Assembly (NCBI RefSeq): GCF_051401765.1
Contig: NC_135071.1
Coordinates: 8,844,961 to 8,908,960, forward strand
From: Calliopsis andreniformis
Lineage: Eukaryota; Arthropoda; Insecta; Hymenoptera; Andrenidae
DNA: 64,000 bases
Reading direction: 5' to 3'
The position numbers and the translations under genes are program-made. The notes under the pieces were generated by a model that was given only the letters and a program-made list of their open reading frames with translations, searched no databases and was not told the origin of the DNA. The first letter of the stretch is position 1; every line of letters begins with the position of its first letter. Positions 11,800 through 23,511 of this stretch are shown piece by piece.

Positions 11800-12190
11800 T
11801 TTGAATGTAAGTAATTTTGTATAACTTAGCCCAAGTGAACTTGTTATTTACTTGACATGAAATATTCTTTCAAGTTTCTATTTCATCTAGAATCTAGGCT
11901 TATTCAGATTCGATAAGTTACTTGAACTCAAGTAGCATTAATGCAAATAATTTGAGGTAACTTGACTAATGTGAACGTATTATTTTACTTGACTTGGAAT
12001 ATTCTTTCAAGCTTCTAGTGAAGTTGAGGTCCTTTTTTCTCTTCCTTGCCTTCAAATACAGATTGATTGATATGACCTACCACACTTGAATTCAAGAAAC
12101 TTAGCTTCTGTGAATACACAAGCTTGATATCAAACTACTTGAATAAAAGTGACTTGAATTTAAGTAACTTGACTAATCTAAACGAGCCTT
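11800..12190. repeat. Degenerate CTTGA/TCAAG tandem tract
   Basis: A segment reading roughly ACTTGACATGAAATATTCTTTCAAG (11855-11880 region) recurs about 135 bp later near 11988, with matching flanks (TTTCTATTTCATC versus CTTCTAGTGAAG). Shorter words (ACTTGAATTTAAGTAACTTG, GACTAATGTGAACG) recur throughout. It looks like an old, diverged tandem array. Confidence 0.55.
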
Positions 12191-12529
12191 ATACTCAATT
12201 TCAACGGTGTTGAAACGATTTCTGGTAATTCAATTGAAAGTAGACCATTCGTCTATTTTCGGTTGAGCGATTTGATCACACTGAAAAAAATGTTAAGCTG
12301 AAATTATTGAAGTCTCTCCTGGAATCTACAAAAATACTCTAACAGGCCTGAATTTAATAGAATCAGTTAGAGTCGACTTTATAGATTTAACAGAACTGCT
12401 CTTACTGTAGTCGAGCTACCTTTCTTAAGTTTACAAAGGTCTACAACAGATTCTACAAAAATCTACTCTGCTTAAATCAACTGAGAAGACTTTAGCAACA
12501 TCAGAATGGTCATTTTTTCCATGTGGCCG

Positions 12530-12665
12530 ACTACAAGTTGCCTAATATAAACGCAGCTTTACTTAACCAATCTGTACGAGTCTCAATGTAAACCTTTAAG
12601 TTGAACGACTTGGGTCCAAGTTGATCAACCAGAAGTTGCCTAATGTAAACGCGGCTTAATATAAA
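12530..12665. repeat. Two copies of GTTGCCTAATATAAACGC
   Basis: AAGTTGCCTAATATAAACGC near 12535 and AAGTTGCCTAATGTAAACGC near 12635 are about 100 bp apart, each followed by GCTT. GACTAATGTGAACG words in the preceding tract resemble them, so this is probably a continuation of the same decayed array. Confidence 0.5.
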
Positions 12666-13217
12666 TGTCGTTTATCGTGAAAGAACCTCCTCAACGTATA
12701 ATTACACGACAATGATTTTACACGGAATACGGAATAAATCGACCGTACGAAACTATGTATCTTCGTTTATTACCGAGCAGAATATTTTTCTGTCTGCTCG
12801 TGGTCGCGCTTGCCAGCAAAACGGGCCCAGTGCAACGCTTATTAAACGGCGGAGTTACGATCACCGATCTGATACAACGTTGCTCTCGCTCACCGGCCGG
12901 CAACTTTGTATAGACTATTAAATTTAATGCGGGACGAGGACGATAACTGCCGCGAAATCTTGTTAAGTAATCTCAACCACGACACAATGTCCGTGTACGA
13001 CTATCCGTGAATGAGGCCCTTCGCGGAGACGAGCTCCTCTAAGCTTGGGTTTTTAAACAGGCGCTAGGGGAACCTGATCGCGAGGCAAGTGGATTGAGGA
13101 AGTTTGGAGAAGTTTGAGAACTGTAGACTGAAAGTTAAACGTACCTACGTTTACAGCTGACAGTAAATCGTGGCTTTTGGGGTCATAAAGCGAAATGTCT
13201 TGAGATTTGCTGTTATA

Positions 13218-13429
13218 CAGGGTGTCCAAGTTGAAGCAGGCCACTTAAATATTTTCTCTGTTTTTAATAACACGACAATTTTAAAAACTAGAAAAAATGA
13301 TACTGCATGGAAGATAGTTCTTTCATGAAATTCTTTCTTCGGAACTATTCAAATTATACCATAGACGATTTTCGTATGATTAAAAATAGGAAAGATATTT
13401 AGGTAGGTTGGTTTAGCTTGGACACTCTT
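13218..13429. mobile_element. CAGGGTGTCCAAG-family MITE, copy 1
   Basis: It starts CAGGGTGTCCAAGTTGAAGC and ends TTTAGCTTGGACACTCTT, flanked by TA at 13216-13217 and 13430-13431. The inside aligns along its length with the copy at 17437-17630 (GAAATTCTTTCTTCG; GATTTTCGT). The terminal inverted repeats extend to about 50 bp. Non-coding. Confidence 0.85.
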
Positions 13430-14709
13430 TATGCTACGACTAGACGTCATGTTTACAGAATATTAAATGTGTGATATTGTGATACTGATGTCAGGAAATA
13501 CATTTCATTTTCGAGTGGATGTCATGACTACATTATGGTTTCTGTGCGAATATAACATAAATATAAAATAAATCTTTACATATATATAAAATATATGCGA
13601 GAAATACAGATTCAAGGTCCAATACAATTGTACTTTTTGTATTTATTGATGAGAACATATATTCTAAATTTAAGCCTCTTTTTCTATTAAATTGTTATAA
13701 TTTTATTTTGTATTAATTGTATTAAATTGTATTTTTCATAAACATCCGTAGTCTAGCTATGACATTAAATTGTATGGAAAAGGACTTTATAAAAATGTCA
13801 CAGAGTCATGCAATGTCACAACTGCAACGATTGTATACATAAAATCCATATAACATTTGAAATAAAGATACGAATTCCTTTTTTTTTAAATTTTAATATC
13901 TCTACAAAATTATCATTGAATTTAGTACTTTTCCAATACAATCTGTCAAAAAGAATGCTCTAAAGATACATGCCACGTAAGTACAGTGTAAAAGAACTAT
14001 ACCCTGACCTAGTTTCTATAGTTATCCTTCGTTTGGTATAAGTACTACATGTTTGCACATATATAAATTTCTTGTGTTATCACTAATGTGATCGTTTTAT
14101 AGCATTTCGTTTAATATGGCATTTACTATCGTTTCCTTATGATTTTGTACTCTTACAACAAAAAAAATGTACTTATAAGTAATATCATGTTTGCACTCTT
14201 TAGATAAACTAAATCACTTAAGATTAACATGCATACAAAAAAAAGTAATATCTGATGTAATATTAATTTTCTATTACGTTAATCATCGCAACCTAAATAA
14301 ATTAACGTTAATTTTATACGTTTAATGTTCAAAGTCATTTCAAAGAATTGAATGTGGAGTAATTATTTTAGAGCCCTGCCCCAATGTAGATCTAATTCTA
14401 CAATTCTTGATACTGTTTAAGGCATTCTAGGAAAGCGTAATATAAGGGTGAAGTAGTTAATTAAGGGGACAAAAGAAGAGGAGCAAACGACTTTATTGAA
14501 AGAGAAAGACCATCACCCCCATCATGATTCACTTTTCTTACACTCTTAATGGTATACTGAGAAAAAAAAATCAATTGTTAAACATATCTACAACATATCT
14601 ATGATAAAAATATTATTTTTTAAGAACACAATAATTTGTTGAAAAATATACCCAATAACATTACAATAACCCAACAACAATGATAACATTATCAACGGTT
14701 AAAAAATTG

Positions 14710-14728
14710 TTAATTAATTAATTAATTA
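14710..14728. repeat. (TTAA)n microsatellite
   Basis: Four and a half units of TAAT in perfect tandem. Short and AT-rich. Confidence 0.8.
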
Positions 14729-15270
14729 TTTCTGATTATGTGTTTAATTCAATCGCTTTATTTCTTCGATATCTTAAATTAATAAATAATTTTGTATATT
14801 GCAAATAAAAGTCTTTAGTTAAATAGCATGTATTAGGTAGTAATTATTAACATAGAAGCTATAACATAGAAGCTATTAACAGAATAATAATAATCACTAT
14901 AATATCAAATACCAACAGAGCAAAATATAAGGATCTAAAACTTCAATCCTCAATTTTCTGCAACATCTCAGTTACTAAAGACATCATGAAGACTACTTCA
15001 TTATAATTATGAGAGATGCTCATGTAGTTCCTTAGTAATTAAGCACAGCCACCATTCGATGGAAAACGATAAACTTTATTTCGGAAAAATTGGAGATCGT
15101 TAAAGGGGATAGCGACAAGCCGTTCAAGACTGCAAAGAGGAGGATCAGTTAAGGCTCGAGAGTTATTCAAGATTAGTGATAGGACGATGCACGTGCCACT
15201 AAATATTATTTTCCCACGCAGATACATTCAACATCCCGTACACTAATTAATAATCGTCCGTGTAAGTGGT

Positions 15271-15300
15271 GTGCACGCGCGCGCTCGCGCACGCTCTCGG
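15271..15300. repeat. Alternating GC/GT tract
   Basis: GTGCACGCGCGCGCTCGCGC is an alternating purine-pyrimidine run at the edge of a more GC-rich segment (15230-15320). Such runs can adopt left-handed DNA. No gene is evident beside it. Confidence 0.6.
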
Positions 15301-15894
15301 AGAAAGAGGCTTCTGGCGAACACAATCACGTTTGGCGAAATACATGAGTCAAGCCTAATCAACGGACCCCAATTAATTGGGTTTAAGGGTCTTAAATTCC
15401 TTCGATTGGTCACTAAGTTTTGTATCCGTCGGAGACGACATCGAGATTAGTTGATGAAGTTTGCGTAGACGTCATTAGAAGCCGTAAGATGTTCGCTTTC
15501 AACTTGTCTTAATCGAATAAACATGAATGTGTTCGTCTGTTAAACAGAATGAAGCTTTATCAGTTTGCCATGACAATCTCAATTTGCTGTAATAATATGG
15601 AGGCAGACCGCACGGAAGATTCCACAAAAATGTTCAGACATTCAAATTCAGACAATTATGCAAACACGAGACTACTGTTTCTTTACGTATTCCTGATAAG
15701 AGCTGTTAATTCTCTGATTGTAAGTAGAATCAAAGTGTTTGAGGAATTAAATTACTATATTATAATTTTTTTTTAATGTTTAATTAACAACTATATGCTA
15801 CTGAATATTTAATTAAAAACTTTTTATTAAAAATTATTTACAGTTTAATTTACACTTCAATTACTCAAGAAAATATCGTGTCCACAAATTAGCA

Positions 15895-16120
15895 AGGTAA
15901 ATGCTTAAGACGTTAGAAAGTAAGCTAAAACGCTTAAGATGTTAAATGTTCCAATAAGTGACCAACTATTTTAGCTATTTTTATACACATCTCAACACCT
16001 AAATTACTTCCCAGTAGCTGCATATAGTGTTCCACGATAATATTTTGTATTTCTGATTAGGCATATTAAAATAAATAGTGTTTAGGTACTGGTACATGGT
16101 TGGCTACTGGACATTTACTT
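15895..16120. mobile_element. AGGTAAATG-family MITE, copy 3
   Basis: The left end AGGTAAATGCTTAAGACG and right end CTACTGGACATTTACTT match the nested copy at 10060-10301, with the shared core AACGCTTAAGATGTTAAATG. TA follows the right end (16121-16122); the left side has CA, probably a mutated TA. The left part carries a small internal duplication of the GCTTAAGA word. Confidence 0.8.
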
Positions 16121-16429
16121 TATGGATAATTGAAGTTTTAGTTTACTTATTGTCCAAACAAAAATTTTAAATTTAGTATCTAAAAAAATTAGATATTTCT
16201 TTTCAGTTTTTTCATTTCTTTAGATATTTCTTTTTAAACACATCTTATTCAAAAATGAAAGTGAAACACATAAATAATGAATAATATTTAAACGAACTCT
16301 GGAATCCTTGACTCGAGCTATTGAAAACGCTAATTCTAAAATCCTTCCAATCCCACATTCAATCAATAACTGTTTTTTGCAATCCCGATATCCGTCTTTC
16401 ACGAAGCCTTCCGTTCCATAAACGATCAC

Positions 16430-17110
16430 CCCCGTGCTTCCTTTTCACCAGCCAGGGAAATTACCATCCCCTCTGACTGGCTCCCTATCCCAAGTCAGTC
16501 GTCGATTCCAATTATCTCCGAGGCGCGTCGTCAAACGAAAAAATTTCATCTTAATCGAACGACTCGCGACTCATCGATTTTTCTCCTGCCCCAGAGCGAC
16601 GTCGACGCGCTCCGTTCAAGGTCGAAGGTTCGAAGGCCTCGAAATTAACGGAGTTGAAAAATTGTCTTTGCCTCCCGCGCAATATCTCTCGACGACCGCC
16701 TTCATCCACTGCGGCCTGGATATCTATTTGCGATCGGGAAGACGGCAGAAGAGGTTTCTTGACCCTCCTGTCGTCGCGCGGCAAGGGAGCGAGCCGCTCG
16801 AAGGGCGTTTTCCCGCTTTGCACCACGCTCGGAACCGCTCGATGGGATCACCATGGAGACAGACGTCCCCATACCTTTATTCCCCGAGATGTTTCCCCAT
16901 GAAACTAAGCCGCGCCTTCATCCCTGTCCCGCAACCCTCATACCCAACTTTCGTTCGTTCCACCTTGATCGAAGGTCGTCGGATTGAGCTAGGTCGCATT
17001 TACTCCAGCGAGGATCCGCCAAGAAAGGGGTGGGTTTTCGTCTAGCGCGCCATGGTCGCTGGCCTTCGGGTCTCGCAAAGTCGACACCCGGCCATGACCA
17101 CAAGCAGGCT
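16430..17110. other. GC-rich island holding the longest open frame
   Basis: The longest open frame of the window (203 codons, + strand, 16434-17045) lies here, with others of 82 and 91 codons in different frames and on the - strand. The 203-residue product is rich in R, S and P, with no signal peptide, membrane segment or known motif, and its first ATG has no special context. All frames are open because stops are rare in GC-rich DNA, so I favour non-coding, perhaps conserved regulatory DNA. A single-exon orphan gene is the alternative. Confidence 0.4.
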
Positions 17111-17222
17111 TTCTTTTCGGGCGATGGGCGAGACTGATTTCGCTAGGAAGAGTTTCCTTTCGTTAGGAATACCTATGAATAGGCGGCGAATGTTTGTGTT
17201 TGTGAGAAATTTTAATGTGCGA

Positions 17223-17378
17223 AACAAGTCAGAATTGATATATAAAAGTATATAAAATACTGAAAATTAAATAGACTTTACGATATTTGGAGAGTGAAGT
17301 AAATTTTAAAAAGGGTTCACATTTTGACGTGTCAGTTGTGCTTATGAAAATAGGCGTTTGCATAATCGTCCGCAGTTT
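17223..17378. mobile_element. CTGCGGATATTTATGC-family MITE, copy 2
   Basis: The right end TATGAAAATAGGCGTTTGCA followed by TAATCGTCCGCAG matches the right end at 7150-7178. The left end is eroded (TGTGCGAAACAAG) and its position is approximate. It lies 58 bp from the next MITE. Confidence 0.5.
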
Positions 17379-17436
17379 ACCATGAGTAATCAATTATTTC
17401 AAAATTAAACGCGTTTGTGAGCTTATTATTGTAATA

Positions 17437-17630
17437 CAGGGTGTCCAAGCTGAAGCAGGCCATCTAAATATCTCCTCTGTTTTTAAAAATATAAAAAATA
17501 AACCTACATGAAAGATTGTATTTCCACGAAATTCTTTCTTCGAAATCATTTAAATTTTGCCACAGATGATTTTCGTGTCATTAAAAACAGAGGACATATT
17601 TAAGTGGCCTGTTTCAGATTAGACATCCTG
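17437..17630. mobile_element. CAGGGTGTCCAAG-family MITE, copy 2
   Basis: The left end CAGGGTGTCCAAGCTGAAGC and right end CAGATTAGACATCCTG are inverted. The arms continue inward as GGCCATCTAAATATCTCCTC against its mirror AGGACATATTTAAGTGGCC, giving terminal inverted repeats of about 50 bp in a 194-bp element. TA flanks both ends (17435-17436, 17631-17632). This is the cleanest example of the family here. Confidence 0.9.
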
Positions 17631-18954
17631 TATAGTCCCTATTATTATTCACAACCTCTTGCTAAATTTTTAGTAAATTTTTAATTCCTCTGTTATAAAA
17701 ATGCCCTAATTTAGGTACTTGTTTAAAAAGATTGGACAATTTAGTTATTTTAATAATTGATTCGTTTAATAAAAGGTTGTTCCAATAGTCGTTTGCAATT
17801 ACGAAATCTTTTGTCATCTATAGATTGTGCAATGAGTTATTGGCGTCAAGTTAAAAAGGTGTCGCAGACGTTGAATCATTTCATAATTATAGCATTTAAG
17901 TTTTTTTAGTACTACTTGTTATGTGTAATTAGACTTTGTCGTGGATAAATAGAATTCCTCTATGATTCATTTAATATAATTACAAGTGATTCCTCAGATA
18001 TGTGTACGTATCAACTGTGATATCTTGATTAAAATTTGAGAAAATAAATAAATTACATTCGTTAAAATACAAAATAAAATTGTGAGGAAAATCGCATTGT
18101 ATTGATATAATAATAAAATAAGTATCAGGGAATATTAGAATATAGATACTAGTAAACGAGCGTTTTTTGGTACATATAAATCAGCAAATGTATTTTGTGT
18201 GAGATTTTGATTCTAAGTTTAGACTGAATGCAATGTCCATTTGGTATTCAATATTTTATAATTGTTTCATTTTTTCGAACCAAGATAGAATTGAATAGAA
18301 TATATTTCAAATCAATTTTTCTCTAACTGCAATATTTAAGAATTTGATTAAGGACGAATAACGAGCAGCATTTTCGTTTTAGTCTCTCAGGTCGTTTTAT
18401 ATAATATTACGAAAGTGATTTACTAAAAATTGCACATACAGTTGGCAACCTTGACTGGAACTCCACCCAACTTCTAGCTTTAAAGAACTCGACTTTCGAC
18501 TCTCCCTCTCGTAGGGTGAGTCTTAATCTTGTTCGTGCAGAGTCGATACATTTGAAGAAAAAATACAAACACCTAAATTTACTACGAAATAAAAGAGTAA
18601 TTTTGTGGAATGTAGTTGAATATTTAAAGAAATTAAATTTCCTGGCTTTAAAGATTATTAAATATAGAATACTTTTTACATAAAATTTTATCTATTAGGA
18701 ACACTGACTATCGTGACTATCTCGAACAGACTATCATACTTTCAGTGTTTTCAACGTTGGATGGATACTGTAATCTGACAATGAGTTAATCTACCTTGCT
18801 TCTATCGAAACTATTAATGTATAAGATAGGTACATTTATTTGTCATAAGTATCAAATGCCCTCATTTTCTTTTTTAGTATACTTGAGATTATTTAAAAAG
18901 ACTAGAGATTATATAGAGTCTAAAATCCAACATGCGAACAATTCATTTTTCTAG

Positions 18955-19085
18955 GTACAATTATCAAAAGTTCCAATTTAAAAGTTTCTCAATATTTAAA
19001 CGTTTACACTTTTATATTTGTAAACTTTTAGATTTTCAAATATTTCGAATTAAAAAATTTGAAATGCATTTTTAAAAAGTCTAAA
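18955..19085. repeat. Degenerate AT-rich short repeats
   Basis: Reiterated words such as AAAAGTTTCTCAATATTTAA and TTTTCAAATATTTCGAA resemble the tract at 9220-9395. No regular unit length can be fixed. Confidence 0.4.
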
Positions 19086-19589
19086 AAGTGTAAGATACCA
19101 GTCTAAGATGGAGAGATTTCTGATAAGACTTTACTGATGTCAATCATTTAAGCAATTAAAAATTTAATTCATATAAAACAATGATTATATTCTTCTTGTA
19201 CTTTTTGGTAAAAGTTATGAAACTTTATTATTTAAATGTCGGCATAACATAAAGTTTTCTTTTACATTCCTTCGTATAACACATATTTCAAGTCTCACAG
19301 CCAAAAACATTAAAAATTCCATTACAGGTTCCACACAAGTATAAAGGTCCCATTACACTTACTTCCTATTCAAAAAATTGTGTTTCCTTCATACAATTTA
19401 CTCCAAATTATCGAATCCAACCAACAAAAATGAATTTTCATTCAAACCAGTGGACACAAAGAAGTCTCCAACTTTGCCCAAGAAGTCCCACTCCTCGTCC
19501 TATTATGCAGTCGATGAATCAACCTAGTTACGCAGTGCTATCATGACAAACGATGTTACTACCTTTGTTTTTCATATGTGCCAGTTATG

Positions 19590-20000
19590 CAATTTCGTGC
19601 AATCACGAAGGCGAGCGCAATTGTTCTCGCCGGCGCCGCTGGACACATTTACCATTAAATTCATCACAGTTGACCATTACGATCTTTCCGGTGGTTTTCT
19701 CACCTCGAACTGGCCGCATCAATCGTGACCGAAAGCCTCGGGAGTTGAGTCAGGTCGCGGTCACGAGGGTGTTGCACCACGTTGCGCCACGCTTTGCGCC
19801 ACGTTGCACCAGTTGCGGAGATTCAAGGGGAAATACCGTCGGCTGGATTGCGGATCGTTGCACGTGCCACTGGCAAACGCCCCCGCCTGGAAGCGCGCAT
19901 TCTTCGCCTAGGGAATCGAGTTCCTTGTCATTCACACTTGGGCCCCAGACATTTGGGGGAAGATAAGACGATCGCTAAGCGCGCCTGATCTTCGCTGCTT
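19590..20000. other. GC-rich island with CCACGTTGCG repeats
   Basis: Near 19770-19815 a short word (CACCACGTTGCG, CCACGCTTTGCG, CCACGTTGCACC) recurs four or five times at spacings of about 10-14 bp, containing CACGTTG E-box-like cores. A 137-codon + frame (19553-19966) covers the island but shows no domain. Several transcription-factor sites or a small minisatellite could explain the repeats. Confidence 0.4.
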
Positions 20001-20400
20001 GTGGATTCGTGTGTATCGAATTTATCCAATGAACGGGAACTCGAGACGAGTAAACACTGATAAATATCAGAGGATAGGCATAGCCTGTAAACACGTGCAC
20101 GAATACTGATAAGTACAGTTTGATACGCAAGGCGATGTTAATCGCATGTCCGAGCGAGCATTGTCCCTTCAGGGATCTAGAGGTTATCGCTGCTGTGGAT
20201 GACACTAGGGAGATTAAGGTAGTTAAGTGATTTGGGGACGAATATGGAATTGTTGTTTTTTCCCTTTTTCTGTGCGATGATCTTCTTTTCGTTTGGAAAC
20301 ATTTATTGGATACAAAAGTGTGGGTGAAGTATTGTCGAAGAATGCAACAATCTTGTATTAAGAGTAATTCTTTGATTGTGTTTTAAAGAAAGAGACCTAA

Positions 20401-20666
20401 CCCTGGAATAGTACAGTCTTTTTTACAGTGCCACGTGATACACTAGGTCTTTCAAGTTTAGCGTGATTTTCACACATTTTGAATATGTAGAAAATTCTGT
20501 AAAACTCGTGGAAATACTTCCAAATGTATAGTTTAAGACCGTAAAATTCAAATTTAAAAAGAAAATTAAGAAACATTTTTATTTGCCATTATTTTGCAGT
20601 ATAATATCAGAAAGCAGTATGTACTTTACTGGAGTCACGAAAGATCCCAGTGTGCCATTCCAGGGT
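20401..20666. mobile_element. TTAA-type MITE with CCCTGGAAT ends
   Basis: Left CCCTGGAATAGTACA and right TGTGCCATTCCAGGG are inverted over about 15 bp. CTAA precedes and TTAA follows, consistent with a TTAA duplication with one base changed. TTAA targets and CCC starts are characteristic of piggyBac-type elements. 266 bp, no coding capacity. Confidence 0.75.
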
Positions 20667-20670
20667 TAAT

Positions 20671-23076
20671 TTCATGCTCCTGTTCCTTCTTTCTGTAGAC
20701 ACTTAAGAACGGGTGGGTGGATCAATTCCCTCCTTTATTTGCATATTATGTGGTGCATGACCAGCGTCCTGAAACACACTTGATTGCACTAGGTGCTGTG
20801 CACTGGTACATTATATGAACAAAACAGGGATGTCGTTTAGATACATAGCACAGTTTACATAGTAAATTCAAGTTATTATTTTCTATTTCTATAAAATGTA
20901 AAAATATAATTAAATTCATTTAAACTTCTGTATATCTTGTACATAATTTTTAATTTTGAAAATATCGAAAGCAAAGTTCAACGAATATTTAATAGATACA
21001 ATTTACATTGGTTTCTTCTTGTATATAATTTTATAGTTTTAATATTATGTGTATTTTATTCAAATTTTTATCTGATATATCTAATGTCTAGATAACATTC
21101 GTTACAGAAATAAACTTAAAACTTTCATGTACTAAATTGTTAACTTTTTCAGAAATTGTGTGATACTTCATTTCTAAAATATAGATACTTTCACTAGCTT
21201 ATATTACTCTTACTGATACTTGAGCAAAAAACAAATCTCATCTGCTGTCAATCATAATCGTCAATAATATCTAAAGTTGTCGTATTAAATAACAGTTTCA
21301 AAATAATATTTGCCTCAGCTGTCAAATGATAATGCTTGAGTACGTTACTCATTACGACAAAGACGCTTAACGAGGGGTTGATAGGCCATCGAATCGAAGA
21401 ATTTCCTCGATTACTGAAAGAATACATGTTTGCTTATTAGGAGGTAGCAGTAAAAAAGGAAAGTCTTAACATTTGTTTCCTAATCACGAACATGTTTACT
21501 ACACTTTCTCCTCCCACAGAGCTTCTGCACCACAAAGCATTAAGCTATCAGAAGTATTTCAGTCTTCTTTTATTTATTAACGAGAAGCATCATAGAGTTA
21601 TGTTATAAAAAAATATACATTTATTGACAAATAAATAAATCTCACGTTTCCACGTTTCAACGTTTCAACGTTCCGTAAAAATGAAAGAAGAAAGTAACGT
21701 AGAGTTGTTTCTCACGCATCAATTTACAATTCAAAGCAAGAACATGCATTTGTAATAAATAGGAAATAAGTGCTTCCAAAGGTTTACAGAATTTTAGTTT
21801 GTTTTCTAATTTGTAGCTCTTGTTAGCGAAGTTTAAGCATGTTCTAGGTGATTGTGATGCAAAATTGAAATTGGGGCACCCTGATTCCCTGAACCGAAAT
21901 ATGTCTTGGCCGTAATTGGTAGCCTTTGTCATGGTAACTGTTGACAACCGTTTTCGACGGCCTCCTTTCAGTTTTTCTGCTTCGATTTTAATATAGGGGA
22001 GCAAGCTGCACGTGAAACGAAAACGACAGCATCTGTACAAATTTCGTATGATCTATGCCAACCGGAAGCATCTTTTCTTTTTCTTCCATGTCGAACGATA
22101 ATAGGCACCTGAGTATGTACATCGCTTTTGTCAGGATTCCAGGAGGAAAAATACCTACTGAATAATGCAACGACGCTTCCTCGACGCAGTGAAAATGGAC
22201 GACTGATTTTTCGTTTATCGACTAGTTTTCCAGAGTTTCTCAGTATGTGTTACATAATATGCTAATATTTACACAACTGTGTATGTAAATTTTAATTTTG
22301 GAAACATTGAATTTCAACATTTATAATGGTTCGTTTTATTTAAAATAGAAGTAAATAATTATAACGTTAATCAATGGTTGGTTTATTATTGAGTTTGTAT
22401 ATGGACGTTATTTATATAATACCTACTTTTAAGAACAATGGTTTCATGATATGATTACTTTTTTTTATATTAAGTTATGATGAATACTGAAACTGTTACG
22501 TAACTGAGTCTACTTTTCCTGTTATTTTTGTATAACTCGTATATTTCAAAACGAATTTTAGCGAACGAATTAAACCTAATAAATAAAAAAAGTAGAAACA
22601 AAAAATTTTGATATTTCATATTATCTGATGGAACTCGAAATCAGCAAAATAACGAATTAATTCTTTTCTCCTTTTTTAACACTACTACACAAAGCTTATA
22701 TATCACAAAAGTTCCTTAAATCCACCAGAAAAAACTGTTTTTCACTATCTGACACGAAATGACTATTTTTTCGTAAACATATGTCTAGGATTAAAAATTC
22801 AGAAGGAAAATTTGTTGGTTAATAATGACTTTTATATAACACAAAAAGTTCCAAGGTCCTACAAGAAAATGTGAGAACCCTCCACTTGTCAAACTTCCCC
22901 ATTTTTATAAATTATAGATTACGCAAGGCATATTCCTCATAAAAGTTAATAAAACGTTTCATTTTTCGAGTGTTACGACAGGGTCAATCACTAGAAAGAA
23001 ATTCAATGCTCAGGAATAACATAGAAACCTATCATCCAGTAAATTAACACGACCCGATTGAGTCACTAATTAGGGG
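20671..23076. other. AT-rich stretch without a supported feature
   Basis: No repeat, inverted pair or gene stands out. A 127-codon - strand frame (21657-22040) has no recognisable domain and unremarkable composition, and is regarded as chance. Confidence 0.5.
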
Positions 23077-23511
23077 TTAACAGATGTGATGAAGTGGGTG
23101 ACGCGAAACAGTATAAACGTGTCCTAGGAATTGTATAACACTATCAAGCATCATAACGTTTGGTACGATTCTATATGTTATATGTTCCAACGAGATAATG
23201 GCTATCGGGAGCGACCGTAGGGTGTCAAGGAACTTTTTTCCTTGTAGTCCAAACAAACGATAGGTAGAGGTATCGTATTTCTTGAGAAGCACATCATGAA
23301 CACATGTCATGCCGTGGAAAAATTCACGGCTTGTCTCGCACGATTGCAAAGTACCACGATTATAAGGAGGTCTCTGTATGCGTATCGAAAAGCAAAGTTC
23401 AGTTACTAATTTTACCGTTTCTCGATAGACTGTGATCGAACGAATATTCAAGGAAATAGTAAAATCAAAATTCAACAAAGCACATACGTCGCATCGTATC
23501 CAATGGTGCAT
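23077..23511 (-). other. 144-codon open frame, doubtful
   Basis: This is the longest open frame outside a strongly GC-rich island, which makes it slightly less expected by chance. The predicted product starts MHHWIRCDVC and has a hydrophobic stretch (PIAIISLEHITYRIV) near residues 102-116, but no signal peptide, catalytic motif or family resemblance that I can name. No splice pattern or neighbour supports it. Confidence 0.2.
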
